A stretch of DNA of 64,000 bases. It comes from Owenia fusiformis. Taxonomy: Eukaryota; Annelida; Polychaeta; Sabellida; Oweniidae. Where the stretch lies: assembly GCA_903813345.2 (NCBI GenBank), contig CAIIXF020000001.1, positions 37,789,366 to 37,853,365 of the forward strand. Reading direction: 5' to 3'. The first letter of the stretch is position 1; each line of letters opens with the position of its first letter. Positions 23,501 to 38,500 of the stretch are shown here, in pieces. The notes below the pieces were generated by a model, which was given only the letters and a program-made list of their open reading frames with translations, had not been told where the DNA came from and ran no database searches. A program made the translations under genes and the position numbers.

Positions 23501-26500
23501 TAAATGGAAATAGGAGTATAGTACCCCCGTGGATAGTACCGTGGGAACTGGGCTCACATGGTGTTTGTGTACTAGTTTCCGAGACGAAATCCAACCAAAG
23601 TCGCAATTTAAATATTTACCAATAAGGAGACTAAGCATTTGTAGACTTTTTGTACCAAGAAACATACCTGAAAATTCCAGATTGATCCATGGACTGGTCG
23701 GACACATACTTTACCAAAAATGCCCCAAAACAAATGCAATTCAATACAATATTTACAATAAAAAATTGCCGATGTTTTCTACAAATCGATCATTATCTCA
23801 TAACACTAATGTTACCAGTGACATGGGGTTATACAATACAAGATACCTGAAAGTATTTAAAAAGCTACTAAATCTAAAAAGTGAATTTCCCGATTAAAAA
23901 TGGCGTCCATTTTGAAAAAAGGTGAGCTTTTGAACCAAGAGTTGACGGGAAAGTGAGTGATTGTGATAGCTGAACATGTAATAAACTAGAAAAACAGAAA
24001 CTCCACGGAATAGCATATCTCCCCGAACAATACATATTTTGATAAAAGGCGGCCATCTTGAAAAATTCTTATCGAACAGAGCTCCCTTGTCTCCTTGGTA
24101 TCAGTATGTAAAATATGAACCAAATCCTTCCACTGATATTTGAGTTATGGTGGCCATTTTGAAAAATGCCGGCCATCTTGAAAGTTTCTCCTCGAGCAGA
24201 TCTTTTTTTTATCTTTTAGCATCAGCATATCAAATTTGAAACCGAATCCGTCCACTGGTATTTGATTTATCAAATGAACGTTTTTTAAGAAAAATGATGG
24301 CCATTTTGAAATTGAATCCATCCACTGTAACCTGAGTTATCAAAGATTACGTTTTTCAACGAAAATGGCAGCCATTTTGAAATTCAGCCCCTTTGTCCCA
24401 AGACAATAATCCCTAAAATTCTTTCTTGAGCAGAGGTCCTACACCCAAGAGGCATAAGCATGTACAATTTGAATCAAATCCGTTAATCGGCATTTGAGTT
24501 ATCGCTCGGACACACTTAATTGTCGGACGGACGAAGAGATGGCTTCTCTGTATCCCTCTCGAACTTCGTTCAGTAGGGTAATAAGCATTTTGATGATGAT
24601 CGTTGGTTGAGCATTCATGCAGGGAAAGTAAAAATTATTTTTATGATAGTGTGCTTTCTTAACCTGATTCATATGGTGGTGTAGTGGCGCCATCTATTGG
24701 ATCCTTTATGACATTTGTTACATCATTCTTCATATCATCCAGTTTGTCGTAGCCACTGGCAGCAATTGCTTTGTCTGGTCCGGATGCGATCTTCTGCATT
24801 TCGAGCTCATTGGCGACTTGGTTCGGCGTAACAGTTACAACTGTAGCTCCTTGTTCTTTCAAATCATCAGCAGCTTCAGTGACGTCAGTATCGGATGGAT
24901 TTCCTGATATCAGGACAGCAATTTGTTCCACACCTTCTCGACTTGTATCATTGTCAAGATTCTTGCGCTGTTCAAGGAGTTCTCTGGTTGCTACTAGCGC
25001 AGCAGCAGTATCAGTTGAACCTTGTCTATATGGAATATTCTCGATTCCATTTAAAACTTCTTGTTTTGTTTTGAGTTCAGTAAAGTTGAACATAACAACA
25101 GGCGTATCACTATAACTAATTACTGCTACTCTTGTTGCTGTTGGACCGATCTCCATATCATTAACGAGGGATTTTATCAACGCTTTCTGCTTCTCAAAGT
25201 CGCTGAATTCTGTGTTTGATGAGCTGTCTAGTATAAACACAACATCTGAAATAATATAATTCAAATAATTGCTAGAAATAATTATATAATAACTTTGCGT
25301 CAGTTGTTAAAGAATTGGCTTGGAAACTTTTGGTGATTAGGTTGGGAAACTCCCTTGGAGATTCCCAAGTGGCCATATGATCTTATCTCATTAATGTTTT
25401 AACATTGGTGCTTTCTACTGGGTAACCTTATTTGAACTGCTTATGGTAAACTAGGATTGTTCAATGCATAATGTATCACACTGCGATAACATGTATTATC
25501 AAAAATCGCCCACATTTTGACAATTACAGATCTTAAGATTATTAAACTACTTACTTTACAATCGCTCCTCATGATTAAAACGTTTCAAAACTTACTTTTC
25601 AGACCAGTATCAGTTTAACGGCAGATAAGTATCATGAAGCTTACCTTTTGGTTCGGTTGAAATCGGAATTTCCGTAGTTTGGAACACTGAAATATGTAAA
25701 ATATACGATTTTAAAATCTTGTGTTCTAATACTTCAATTGGCAAAATGGAGGAATCAAGTAAAAAATTACATTCGAAATAGTTTTTGTTAAATTGTTTTG
25801 TATAATAATTTGGTTAACCAATTCATAAATCAAAATGTCAATGACAGATTGTTCTAGGCCTTGAGTATGATCTTGGTGATCACCAAATTAAGCCGTACTT
25901 TGGGGTTTGTAGGCGTCTTGTGAGTTATATATTGTGCAAGATCATAGCAGTACTATGTTATATTGCTTTGATGCAGAAATCATTAGCTCACCCTGAGTCC
26001 ATCGCATGTCTGTTGGTTTCATGGCATCACCATTGGGTGCCCTGAGTGTGTAGTCAGTGACCTGGGTTTTCAGCCACAGGGCTGTCAAGGCATTAGACAT
26101 AGATGGGTCTGATGGATCCTCCGATCTCCAAATAGTAAAGAACAAAAGAACACTCCCTGAAAGACAGTGATGCAGTTACTAAATTGTTAAACGATTGGGG
26201 ATCTTCTGACATCCAGATAGTGAAAAACATCAGATAATTCCCCGAATAACAGTATTAACCCTCGGAGTGGTTTATGAATTGAAACACAATGGGGATCTTT
26301 TTATCTCCACACAGTGAAATCTAATTGTACAATTTTTGAAGTACTGTTATAAAATAATTTTCTTTATTCATGAAATATAGATCGAAGAGCAGGGGTTATA
26401 TCGTCGAATACACCCCGCAAGGTTAGGCATAAATGTTTTCTGGTTCGAAAGCTTTTGTAAGGGGTGTACTCGACGATATTACCCCTGCTCTAAGGTCTAT

Positions 26501-29500
26501 ATTACGATTCAAACATGAAAACTCACCAAAATGTTTCGAATATTCATTATGGTCCGCCATTACTACGGACCGCCGTTATAACAACACACATTACTCGTAT
26601 TACCAGGGGCATTGTTCGCGAATATACCCCGGGTGAAATGTTGACTTTGTTTACAGATTATAGAAGGCGTGAATACAGTCACGTTCGAATTATTTTTATA
26701 TCATTGACGTGTACGTTTTTTTAGCTGCCATACCTGGTTCTGCATCGTTCATATCAATCAATGCTTTATTGACGCCAGTAGTCTCAGAAAGCTGGTTCTC
26801 CATATCCAGTAAGAATTGTGTTTTGTCTGGGGCAACTACCTTGTTGTAGTCAGCGTCAAGAGTCAATTTCACCTGGTAGCCTTGGGCATCTTCAACTACA
26901 TTCACTGTAGAGAGACAATAACAGAATTTTTAACTATAAAAATGTGATTGCAAACGTACATGGACTGAACCAGTATTTTATAAATTATAACTTATTTTCA
27001 GAAAATGAGAATTGAATTGTGAAATACTGATATCAAATGAATGAACATGTATTTAATTGGTTTTTATGTTAATGATAGAGTTGTGCTTTTGTTTTATGTT
27101 TGGGTGTGACATGTCATTTCAGGTGAGGTTTTATTAACAGAGCTGTGTTAAGTGGAGTCGGGTTCACAACACACAATTATAGTAAATATTAATAAGTGAC
27201 ACTGAAGAATATATAAAACAATCTAAACATGTACAACTAAGTGAGAAATGTGCTTGTAAGTTTCGACAGAGTTATCTTAATACATACTCTTCTTGGCTGC
27301 AGGCAAAATAAAATGCAGATCATCACTACGAGGTATAGTGTATTCAAATCATCATTTGTTTTAATTCAATATATTGCAATTCATTTGCTACATGGGCTTT
27401 CATCTGTTGAAAGCCCATGTTTCTTATAAAAGAGTTTTCCGAAAACAATATCTAAAATAAAAAAGTTATTTCATATTTGCTTGTATTTAATAAGTTCGTG
27501 ATTCTAGGCCCATGTAATTATAAATCTTTTGTCCATAGTCCCATCAAATCATCGAACTCACACGCAATATTGAGGTCCCATCGTGCTCTATTGATGGGCG
27601 TTTTGCTATATATTGCTTTGATGATAATTTTAGTGTTATTACCTATGTTGCAGTCTTGCCCAGTGAATTCTGCTGTGCATTCACAGTTATAACCAAACAA
27701 ACTATTGGCTGAGTTAGTGCACGAACCGCCATTTTTGCAAGGTAGACTAGAGCAGTAATCTGGAAATCATGTTAGTTCGTCAATAAATGTTTGCTTCGTT
27801 GAGGAAATCCATCTATTAACACACTCATGAAACCAGTCAGATTTTCAACGCTTTTTAGAAAAAAAGATCAATAAAGCAAAGGAACTAAAAGACATTTGGG
27901 GATTATTGGTGTGTACTATAACACCAGCGTAATATTTCAGAGAGGATTGGTTTCATGGGTGAACTAAAGTTAAAAACGGTCACTCCACTTCGTGTTATCA
28001 TTGTTAAAGTGCAATCTAAAAATGTAGATGTGCTATGTATTAGAAACGTTTTGCAAAACACAGGTTATATCTATTCATAGGTTATGGTTGGAGTAGATAT
28101 TCAATTCGAAGTCTCGTTAAAGGTTTCTGCTGTGACCATACCTGGTGTTCCACATGCAAGACCAGCGATTGTTTTGGATATCAAGTCAAGTGCAGCATAG
28201 TTGGGCGCCAAGAACGCGTACCGGCTATCGGGATTGCTTGCCATGTTTTTCACTTCAGTCGGATTCAATTCTGCTGTAGTAATAGCCACAGTGATTATGA
28301 CGATGCCGTCAGCTCTAGCCGACAGAGACGCTGGGACGGGGTCGCCAGTTTTAGCAGCACCGTCTGTGATAACAATGGCTACTTGAGAGACACCGGTCCT
28401 TGCCCCATTGGACTTAAGAAACATTTGATTCTTCATCAGATTGATGCCTGCTATTGTATCGGTAGATCCAGATACATAGGATATGTTTCCAATTTCTGAT
28501 AGTATGGTTGTTTTATCAAAACTATCCCCAAGATAAAACCGTGGCAATGCGCCTGTTGAAAAAGTGACAGCTCCAACATGAGCAGCATTCTCCCCTATGT
28601 TAAGATCTTTCACAATGTTCTGCATGAACATAAGGAGATTCTTGTGATTGTCTTCACCAACACTTTCAGATGTGTCCAGCACAAACACAATGTCAATCGA
28701 CCCATTTGAGCAATCTATAAGCATACATTGTTGACGTTCAGTATTATAAAATATTAAATATCTCCCCGACAAAAACTTTTTAAACATAATTTTACTAAGA
28801 ATCTTTAGTCTAAAGTAATCGGCGCCAATTTCAAATGGGATAAACTTTTTATCCCTAGTTTTATGTAATGAGAGTCATTCGATAGTACTTATGAAAGTCA
28901 GTCTATACAATACAATCCATGTTTGTGATCAATGATCTTTACGTTGTAAATCTGTAATAACTCGGTAATGTAGAAAATGCTTACCTATTTCTTGAGTGCA
29001 AGCCACTTCATTAGCCACAGAGTCTGCTATCCCAGTAAGGGAGCCAAAATCAGTGACAGTTTTTACATATTTACTTTCTGGTTTACTTGCAATGTTCACC
29101 ACCTCAGTTTGATCAAACTCCGTACTCTCCTTGATTGCGACAGCAAATATAATAGCACCCGTGCCCTTAATTGTCTCTGCAGCGGGTATTGGACTTCCAG
29201 ATTTGGCATTTCCATCCGTTATTATCACAACTATATTCTGCGAGTCAGCCCTATCACCTCTAGATGGAACGAACATACTCATAACTTCTTCAAGTGCTTC
29301 TTTGGTGACAGTAGATCCGGAATTGTAAGGTATATCTCTGATATCATCCAATAGATCAGCCTTATTGTTATGTTTATTAAGGTCAAACATCACTTCCACC
29401 GTGGTATGGAAGATTAGAGCTCCCACTTGGATCAGATTAGGTCCGATATCAAGCTTGGATACGGTGTCGACGACAAACTGGATGGTCAGGTTAAAGTTCT

Positions 29501-32500
29501 CTTGGCCAACACTTCCAGAAGAGTCAATTACAAATATGATATCTGCTCTTCCATCCGTGCATACTACAACAGATAGCGCTTTAATAAAATATTTACGTTT
29601 TATGGAGTATTACAGGGCTTTCAATAAGTACTGATAAAAATGCTGTAACTTTTTAATTCTTCTATATTTCTGATTAACTTTTCTACTGTATATTGTTGAG
29701 TGTTGTACTGATGGACTGTGGGAGTTACAAGAATGTACTCTAACAGGAAGGTGGTACTGGATTGAGCCTAAGGTGGATCGTGATGGTTCTGGTCTGCACG
29801 AGAAAATGTCAAAATAAGCGACTTAAAATGTGAACATTATCATACATGATTTTATTATTTGATAGTTGGTAAATAAACAGTTGTACTAAGATACCTTTGC
29901 AACACCTATTTATCACATCAAACGAGCAGATTGTAAGGTGGAAATGACATCTAGGAGCAATTCATAAAAAATACAATTACACCACACAGCACTTTAAGAT
30001 TGATCAGATGACATATGACATCATTGACAAATATACATCCCATGAACTCTGCAGAAATTATGTCATCAACGACATGGCTGCTGGACAGAATATAAATAAT
30101 ATTCACCATCAAATTAGAAGCAGCATCAAGTTCTATGTACCTTTTGGTAAATCAAAACAGGATACAATAAAGGCCATTCATGAAGCTCATGGGAAGGACA
30201 CTATATCTACCCCTGGCATGTATCGGACGTTATGATATTTCAAAGAGCGAGAAAGTCAGTTGAAGATGAACCCAGACAGGGGTGACCAAAAGCTGTGACT
30301 TCCCATAGTCAGATTGATGCAATATAATAAATATTGAATGGATTCCTATCAGAAAAACTGCAGACATGACTGATTCAAGCGTTGGTCACGAAAACCATGT
30401 TATTCATAATGATTTAGAAATGATATTGATGTGAAACAAATTGACCGCGGTGCTTAAGCAATTGACTGAGGAGCAATATTCACATTTTAAGTCATTTTGA
30501 GACTTTTTTCGTGCAGACCTGATCCACCACTAACCACTTTTGGCTAAACCCAGCACCACCTTTCTGTTGGAGCAAATTCCTGTAAAGTTACAGCATTTTT
30601 ATCAGTACTCATTGAACACCCTGTATATACTGTATACATTCCCTATTAATTAACTTTCCACTGAAACATGGACAGAAAAATAATGCCGAGTGAATGGGCG
30701 AGTAAAAAAAGAAACTAAAAAAGCAGGGAGTACAAAAACTAAAAAAAATGAACAATATGCTTTACAAATTATTGTAATGCCATGTTGCAAAAGATAGACT
30801 AACCTTACAATCATAAGACAGGTATTAAGAGAAGATTTTTCTAGAACTCAGATGAAACCGTCTACATGGTATTTTCTTACAACATGAACATGCTTTGACA
30901 GAATAACTTACCATCTGCTATAGAAGGTGGCGGTGTAGTAGGTTCTAATAAAAGAAAACAAGTAAAATATCACAATACCAAAATTACAACAACGATGTCA
31001 ACATAACACATGCAAACAAAACATTACGGAGAACAAGAGTGTAAACGTGAGCTCATGACAACTTTCATTTCGGCGCATGCCATCATGCATCAATTATGCG
31101 TCAACTTGTAAAAGGTCTAGGGTATTGGAGAATAAACTCGGTACAGTGTCTACATAAAAAAATAGGCCGTACTATAACAAATGCCTTAAAACAAAAATTC
31201 ACATAAAAGTGTTCTAAAAAATATCTAGCGAAATTGTTCCATCACCACATTTACCAGATAGATACGTATATATGCTTACAATTACGAATGCTCCAAACAA
31301 ACATTAAGTTCAACAAACATTAAGTTCAATTATATGCATCCATATGAAAATACATCAAAATATGAATAACACAACTTACTCGTTACTCCACAAGTCCCGG
31401 CAATCAAGTCAACGATCGCGTTCAGAGCACTAAAGTCGTCCACGAACTGAGCATATATGTCACCAGGGTCGCTTGCAATGGCATTAACCTGAGCCTCACT
31501 TAGCTCTTGGGTTCGTATACCAATACAGAACAATGTAATTCCTTCCGCCTTTGCACGTTCGGCTTCGGGTACAGGATCACCAGTCTTTGCCGCCCCATCA
31601 GTGATTATAATGCCTAAGTTCTGCACACCTGGTCTATCGCCGTTGGTCACCGAAAACATGCCTCTCATTGCCTCAAGACCAGCAATAGTATCGGTCGACT
31701 TGCTCATATATGGAATATCACGTACAGCTTCCCTAAGGGCCATAACATCGTCGTATGTATTCAGTTGAAAATGAACTTCAGCGCCGGTTCCAAAACTGAC
31801 TGCGCCAACTCTAACTTCATCTTGGCCTACTTTAAGTTCGGCAATGATGTCCTCGACGAATTCTTTCACTGTTTCGAAGTTGCCCGCACCAACACTTCCA
31901 GATGCATCAATGACAAAGACAATGTCAGCAAGATCACTGAGACATACTGAAATGTTCAGCAGGTACATTAACAAGGCATTAACATGACAAAATGTCACCA
32001 CCTAGTTGGTCACAGTATTATAAGTATAATCTTAAGTCAGATTTGAATTTCTGAGAACTTGTAGATGATTTTGAAAAAATTGGTCAATCTGGAGCAAATT
32101 GAAAAAAGATCTTTTTGATCTTTTTTGACCTTGAGAAGGTCAAATCTCAAGTCAGATTTGCACTTTTGATAACTTGTAGATGATTTTGAATTGATTTCAA
32201 TTTGAAGCAAGTTGAAAGAATACCTTTTTGACCTTTTTAACCCTTTTTGACCTTGAAAGGGTCATTGAAGGTGAACTCTTAAATATAAAGTCAGATTTGA
32301 ACTTCTCAACCGCCTCCACAAAAAACGGACACCATAACAATATGTCACCACATTTTGGTGGTGACATAACAAGAACTGAACAAGAGATTTGTCAATCACA
32401 GTATGATTCAATTTGCAATTATACATTATCTAACATTTTCCACTATGGCTAGTACATAATTTTCTGTACATTTTCTTCATACCATTGTAAAGCCTGTCTC

Positions 32501-35500
32501 AACTGTTCATAACTGACAGGTTTGAAATAAATATTGACACATTGACAGAAATATGGTTATGCCAAAACCCGTCTAAAACATAATTTTCAGACGGTTTTTA
32601 CACCTTGAACAGTTAAATTAAGAATTGGATTAAAGCATTTTCGCAACAAACACATTTTTAGTCACATATGATATACATTTGGAATGCATACGTTAAATAT
32701 AATATGTATGATATATTCATGGGTGATTGGTCTGAAGGATATGACCTCAAATTGTATCATCATGTCAAGAATTATTAATCAGACTTTCAATCTATTAATT
32801 GTTATTGGATTGAAAACATTTAAAATAATACATTCCTCTAAACTAACAATTAAACTAACAATTTTTAAATTTCATATTCCACAAAATCCCCTTATCGAAA
32901 ACAATGCTGTCAATTTATGGTAAATAAAAGGTTACACTCGAGCTTTTTATACCTCTGAATGTTTTGTAAGATAATACAGAAAAATAAAAAGAACAAATTG
33001 ATCACCATGCACATTATTTCTTCACAGAGGGTGTATCTTTTGAGATATATTTTTAGTTTTAAAAACTCATGATGGGACAACCTTTAAAAAGTCATTATGA
33101 AACTTTTTAAATGGAGTTGTAAACAGAATTTCCCTTTGGTGAGAGTGTAGATGGTAACAACATTTGTGAAATAGATAGATACATATTTGTAAGTGGTTCT
33201 TACCAGGAGGAGTTGTAACTGGGGCGGGAGTTGTGGTTGTTGTTGTTGTGGCTATTGTTGTTGTAGTAGTTGATGTTGTCGTTGTTGTAGAAGGAGCCCC
33301 TTAAAAACATTTGGACCATGAACTAATGATACATAAAATCCTCCATTATACAAATAACATCAAACAAACTAAAAATATTTGTAAATGTACAAAGATTTAT
33401 TGGCCTTCGAGGAAGGTACTTGATGAAAATTAAACACACATAGTAAAATAAATATGAACTTACCACATGAGCCACTTGCAATTTCGTCAACAATAGTATT
33501 AAGGGCATCAAAGTCGTCGACAAAGCGGGCATAAATGGAGTCAGGGTCACTAGCTATTCCATTAACCTGGTCCTCTTTGAGTTCGACTGTTCTGATACCA
33601 ATACAAAACAAAATTATTCCATCATTCTTTGCAGCTGTTGCCTCTGGTATAGGATCTCCTGTTTTGGCTGCACCATCAGTAATGATTATGCCAATATTGG
33701 GTACATCTTGACGATCCCCCTTGGATCTTACAAACATTGTCCTCATTACAGATAATCCAGCAAGTGTGTCAGTTGATCCGGCTGCATATGGTATTAAATT
33801 GATAGCAGCTTTTACATCGTCTTTTGTTTTGTAATCTTTCAAATCGAAGTGAGTAGTAGCACCATCGGCAAAACTTAGTGCACCGATATTTACATTCTGA
33901 TTACTGATATCTAATTCGTCAACTACTCCAATTATAAAGTTTAGAACCTTTCTGAAATTAGTGTTGCCAATACTTCCAGATGCATCAATGACGAAGACAA
34001 TATCAGCCAAATTATCTATGCATTCTGAAAACAAAAGTAACAGCATACGTCAAGAAAGGTTAACCCGATTCGCCCTCTAAATAGATCAATGTAAACTTTG
34101 AACAGATGAATCATACTGTAGCTTGGGTAATCAATGAACTGTGTAACAATTATAACTACAGTATATTGATTAATAAGCATTTTACTCAATATTTTTATAT
34201 ATCCTTTTATATATAAGGCCAATTGTTTTTAGGCTTTGAGATGTACTTTATATAGGGTTGTATCATGCCACTGATGGTGCATGTTTACGTATCATTCCGA
34301 TTGTTTTTAATTCTGGAATTCACTGGAGCAAAGGTACAAACGCCATTTATAAATTAATTGAGAATTTATTATTTGAAATAATGATGAAATAGTCAACATG
34401 CGTACTTACGACCTGATGTTGTTGTCTGAGGCTTTGTCGTCGTCGTCGTAGTTGTTGTTGTAGTAGTTGTGGATGAGGTTGTAACTAGAAATATATTAAC
34501 GATTATTATCACAATGAAAACCGTGCGAGAAGACATTAAATAGCCAGTGGTATGCACTAACTATGCACAAAAACATGAACACATCTTGACGGGTGAATAT
34601 TGCAAGATCATATTCAAGTTGGCTGTGCTGACTTTCTCTGGTTGACTTGAATAGATCTTCGTCTGGCTAAGACTTTTTGGATAATGTTATACAGTAGCTG
34701 TATATCTTATTCACGAGGACCAGCCGATAACAGGTTAAAATACAGGTGCATCAAATAGAGTTGAGCAGAATCAAAGATAAGTGTCTCATCATGTAAATTA
34801 TTGCCCACACACGTACACAAAACGATTTGGAAAGTTTAAACGAATGTTAGACACTAGATTCAATAAAGTATCAAGACTGTTGTTCTCCATTTGTTGGTTT
34901 CATTTTCCTTATCGCGGCTTTACACAATTTGATTTTGCAAAATGTTACAAGAATAACAAGTAATACGTTGTGTGACTGGTGTTAAATTAAATATATAATC
35001 TGAGACATTGGTTTCTGCCTGTTAAGGATATAAATGGAAGGTAAACATCTATAGATTTAGTGATGCATCTGAAGAATATTTCTCAGATTGTCTATCTTTT
35101 GATCTGTTGATCTGTTCATTGCATTTTGAATTGCAAAATATACAATGCGTCAATTAACATTAATAAAAAATCTTTACCTGGTGATCCACATGTTCCAACT
35201 GTGATATCATCAACTATGGAATCAAATTCATCAAAGTTCTTTATAACACGAGTATATCTAGTATCAGGGTTGCTCGATATACTATTAATCTCCTCGATAT
35301 TAAGTTCTTCAGTTTGAACACCTATGGTGTAAATGACAGCACCACTGGTTTTAGCGGCGGCAGCAGTTTCACGAGGATCCCCAGATTTCGATGCACCATC
35401 AGTTATAACAATTCCAATATCCTGTGCATCCAGTCTCCCCCCACTAGAAAACATTTCTATCATAAGCTGTAGGCCTTCTTTAGTATCGGTGGATCCAGCA

Positions 35501-38500
35501 GCATATGGTATTTCACTCACTGCTAAGTCTATATTAACTGTTGTATCATATTGTCCAAGATGAAATTCTACCTTTGCACCCGATGAGAATGTAAGAGCTC
35601 CTATTCGTATATTATCGGAATCAATTGTAAACCCAGAAATCACATTTCGGATGAATTCCAAAATTTTTCCAAAGTTAGCCTGAGTAATCGAGCCTGAGGC
35701 ATCAATAACAAAGAGGATGTCCAACTGATCTGAGCTGCAATCTAAAAAACAGAAAACCATTCATTAGTTATTGATGAATTGAATCGTAGATTTACAGGGT
35801 TGTGTTTTTAGGATTGTCTCGAGTCATTTATTCTGGCAAACAGAAGTGAAACATTTTTAATCCATTTTGACTGTTATGTAAAATTTTATAATGTGCTTGC
35901 TTGTAATAAGTTAGATGCTATGATGATGAATATTGATTAATTCTTTAAACCAAAATAAGCATATAAAGTAGTATATCCTGTTGGCATTTGGTTTACCTAT
36001 GGTTTGAATGCATGATTTCTCAGCAATGTTTTCTGCTATGGTTGATAAACCTGAGAAATCGTCAACAACTGATGCATAAATGTCTGTTGGTTCGCTAGCT
36101 ATGCCATTTACTTCATCTATGTTAAGTTCCGCTGTTTTTATTCCAATAGCAAACATTACAACACCAGCAGCTTTAGCTGCGTTTGCTGCTGGTATCGGAT
36201 TTCCAGTTTTTGCAGCTCCATCGGTAACCACTATAGCAATATCTGGAACGTTACTTCTATCACCATTTGCCTCTTGGAACATGTCACTCATTAGACTTTC
36301 TAGACCCTCTTTTGTGGCTGTGGAGCCTGCGTTATAAGGTAGGTTACGCAGAGCAGAAATAACATCTTCTCGATTTGTGTATCTATTCAAATGGAATATT
36401 ACTTCAGCTTCATTATGGAATATAATTGCAGCCACTCTGGTCTGATTCGAACTGATGTCTAGTGTAAATGCTATATTCACGATGAAATCCCTAATGAATT
36501 TATAGTTTTCTTCTCCAACACTACCAGATGAATCAATCACAAAAACGACATCAGACGTCCCTCTACATGCTGCAAAATAGAAAGGTAAGAGAATATGAGG
36601 TACAAATATATGAGTATTCATCATAATATGACATCTGAAACTAAGATGCCTTTATCAATAAAATTGTAATAAACATATAAGAATAAAATTGTGCAGTTTA
36701 AACAGATTTATCTGGTGCAATAAATGTAGAATTGTTAAAATAAAAACACGAAATTATTCCATTATTATCCAATGAAGAATCAAAAAGCCAGAGTCGCGAA
36801 TTCTATCTATTTACAAAACAGTCAAAGACACTCACATATTTCAGGTACTGTTGTTGTAGGTGCTGGGGTGGTGGTCGTAGTAGTGGTAGTTGTTGTACTT
36901 GTAGATGTTGTTGTTGCTGAAACAATTTACCAGACATTGATATAAAATCGTTGTAATTGACTATTTTGAATCGACTAACAATTATTCATCGTTTGTATTT
37001 CATTAGTACCTTTTCTTTTATAGTAGTCTCAATATAGAATGGCTGGTTTTCTCAATACCTTTTCATCAATATGAGTAATGCGAACCACATCGTAACATTC
37101 ATTCGTTTGCTCTTTCAATTATTCCCTTTGTGCATTATTTTGCACTTGGCTAACGTTCTTTATGTTAAATAGATTCTTACTTGGTTCGCTACATGTAGAT
37201 CTGCTCAATTCATCTGCGACAGTCTGGAGTCCATCAAAGTCGCTCACAATAACTACATATTTACTATCTGGGTTACTGGCAATACCATTTACTTCTTCTA
37301 GTTTCAGCTCTGCAGTTTGCACACCGATGCAGTAAATTATTATTCCATCGGCTTTTGCGGCACTTGCAAGTGGAACTGGGTCACCAGTTTTAGCAGCACC
37401 ATCAGTTATGACAATGGCAACATCTTGTACGCCTTCTCGATTTCCACGAGTTGGTGAACTATATATTTCTCTCATCATCGATATACCTGCTATGGTGTCT
37501 GTTGACCCAGCTTCATAAGCTATTTCATTAATGGCAGCTATAACTGCTTCATTTGTGTTGTAGTCATTTAGATCAAATTTCAAGGAGGCACCATCAGAAA
37601 ATGACAGAGCAGCAACTCGTATACCATCATCACCTATGTTCATGTCTGACACAACATCCTTCACAAAATTGAGAACCAGTACGTAATTGTCCTCACCAGT
37701 ACTTCCAGAAGCATCAATGACAAACACGACATCAAGACGTCCATCAGCACAATCTTAAATTCAACAAAAATATTGTGTCAATGGTATTATTAATTAAATA
37801 GTCATAAAAGAAGTTTCAATCAACTAGTATGGTAAATGGATAAGAAACAAGTGAAATATTTACTATATGTTGTTGACATACCTATTGTTTGGATGCATGA
37901 CTTCTCAGCAATGGTTTCTGCTATCGTTGATAAACCTGAGAAATCGTCAACAACTGACGCATAAATGTCTGTTGGTTCGCTAGCTATGCCATTTACTTCA
38001 TCTATGTTAAGTTCCGCTGTTTTTATTCCAATAGCAAACATTACAACACCAGCAGCTTTAGCTGCGTTTGCTGCTGGTATCGGATTTCCAGTTTTTGCAG
38101 CTCCATCGGTAACCACTATAGCAATATCTGGAACGTTACTTCTATCACCATTTGCCTCTTGGAACATGTCACTCATTAGACTTTCTAGACCCTCTTTTGT
38201 GGCTGTGGAGCCTGCGTTATAAGGTAGGTTACGCAGAGCAGAAATAACATCTTCTCGATTTGTGTATCTATTCAAATGGAATATTACTTCAGCCTCATTA
38301 TGGAATATAATTGCAGCCACTCTGGTCTGATTCGAACTGATGTCTAGTGTAAATGCTATATTCACGATGAAATCCCTAATGAATTTATAGTTTTCTTCTC
38401 CAACACTACCAGATGAATCAATCACAAAAACGACATCAGACGTCCCTCTACATGCTGCAAAATAGAAAGGTTAGAGAATATGAGGTACAAATATATGAGT

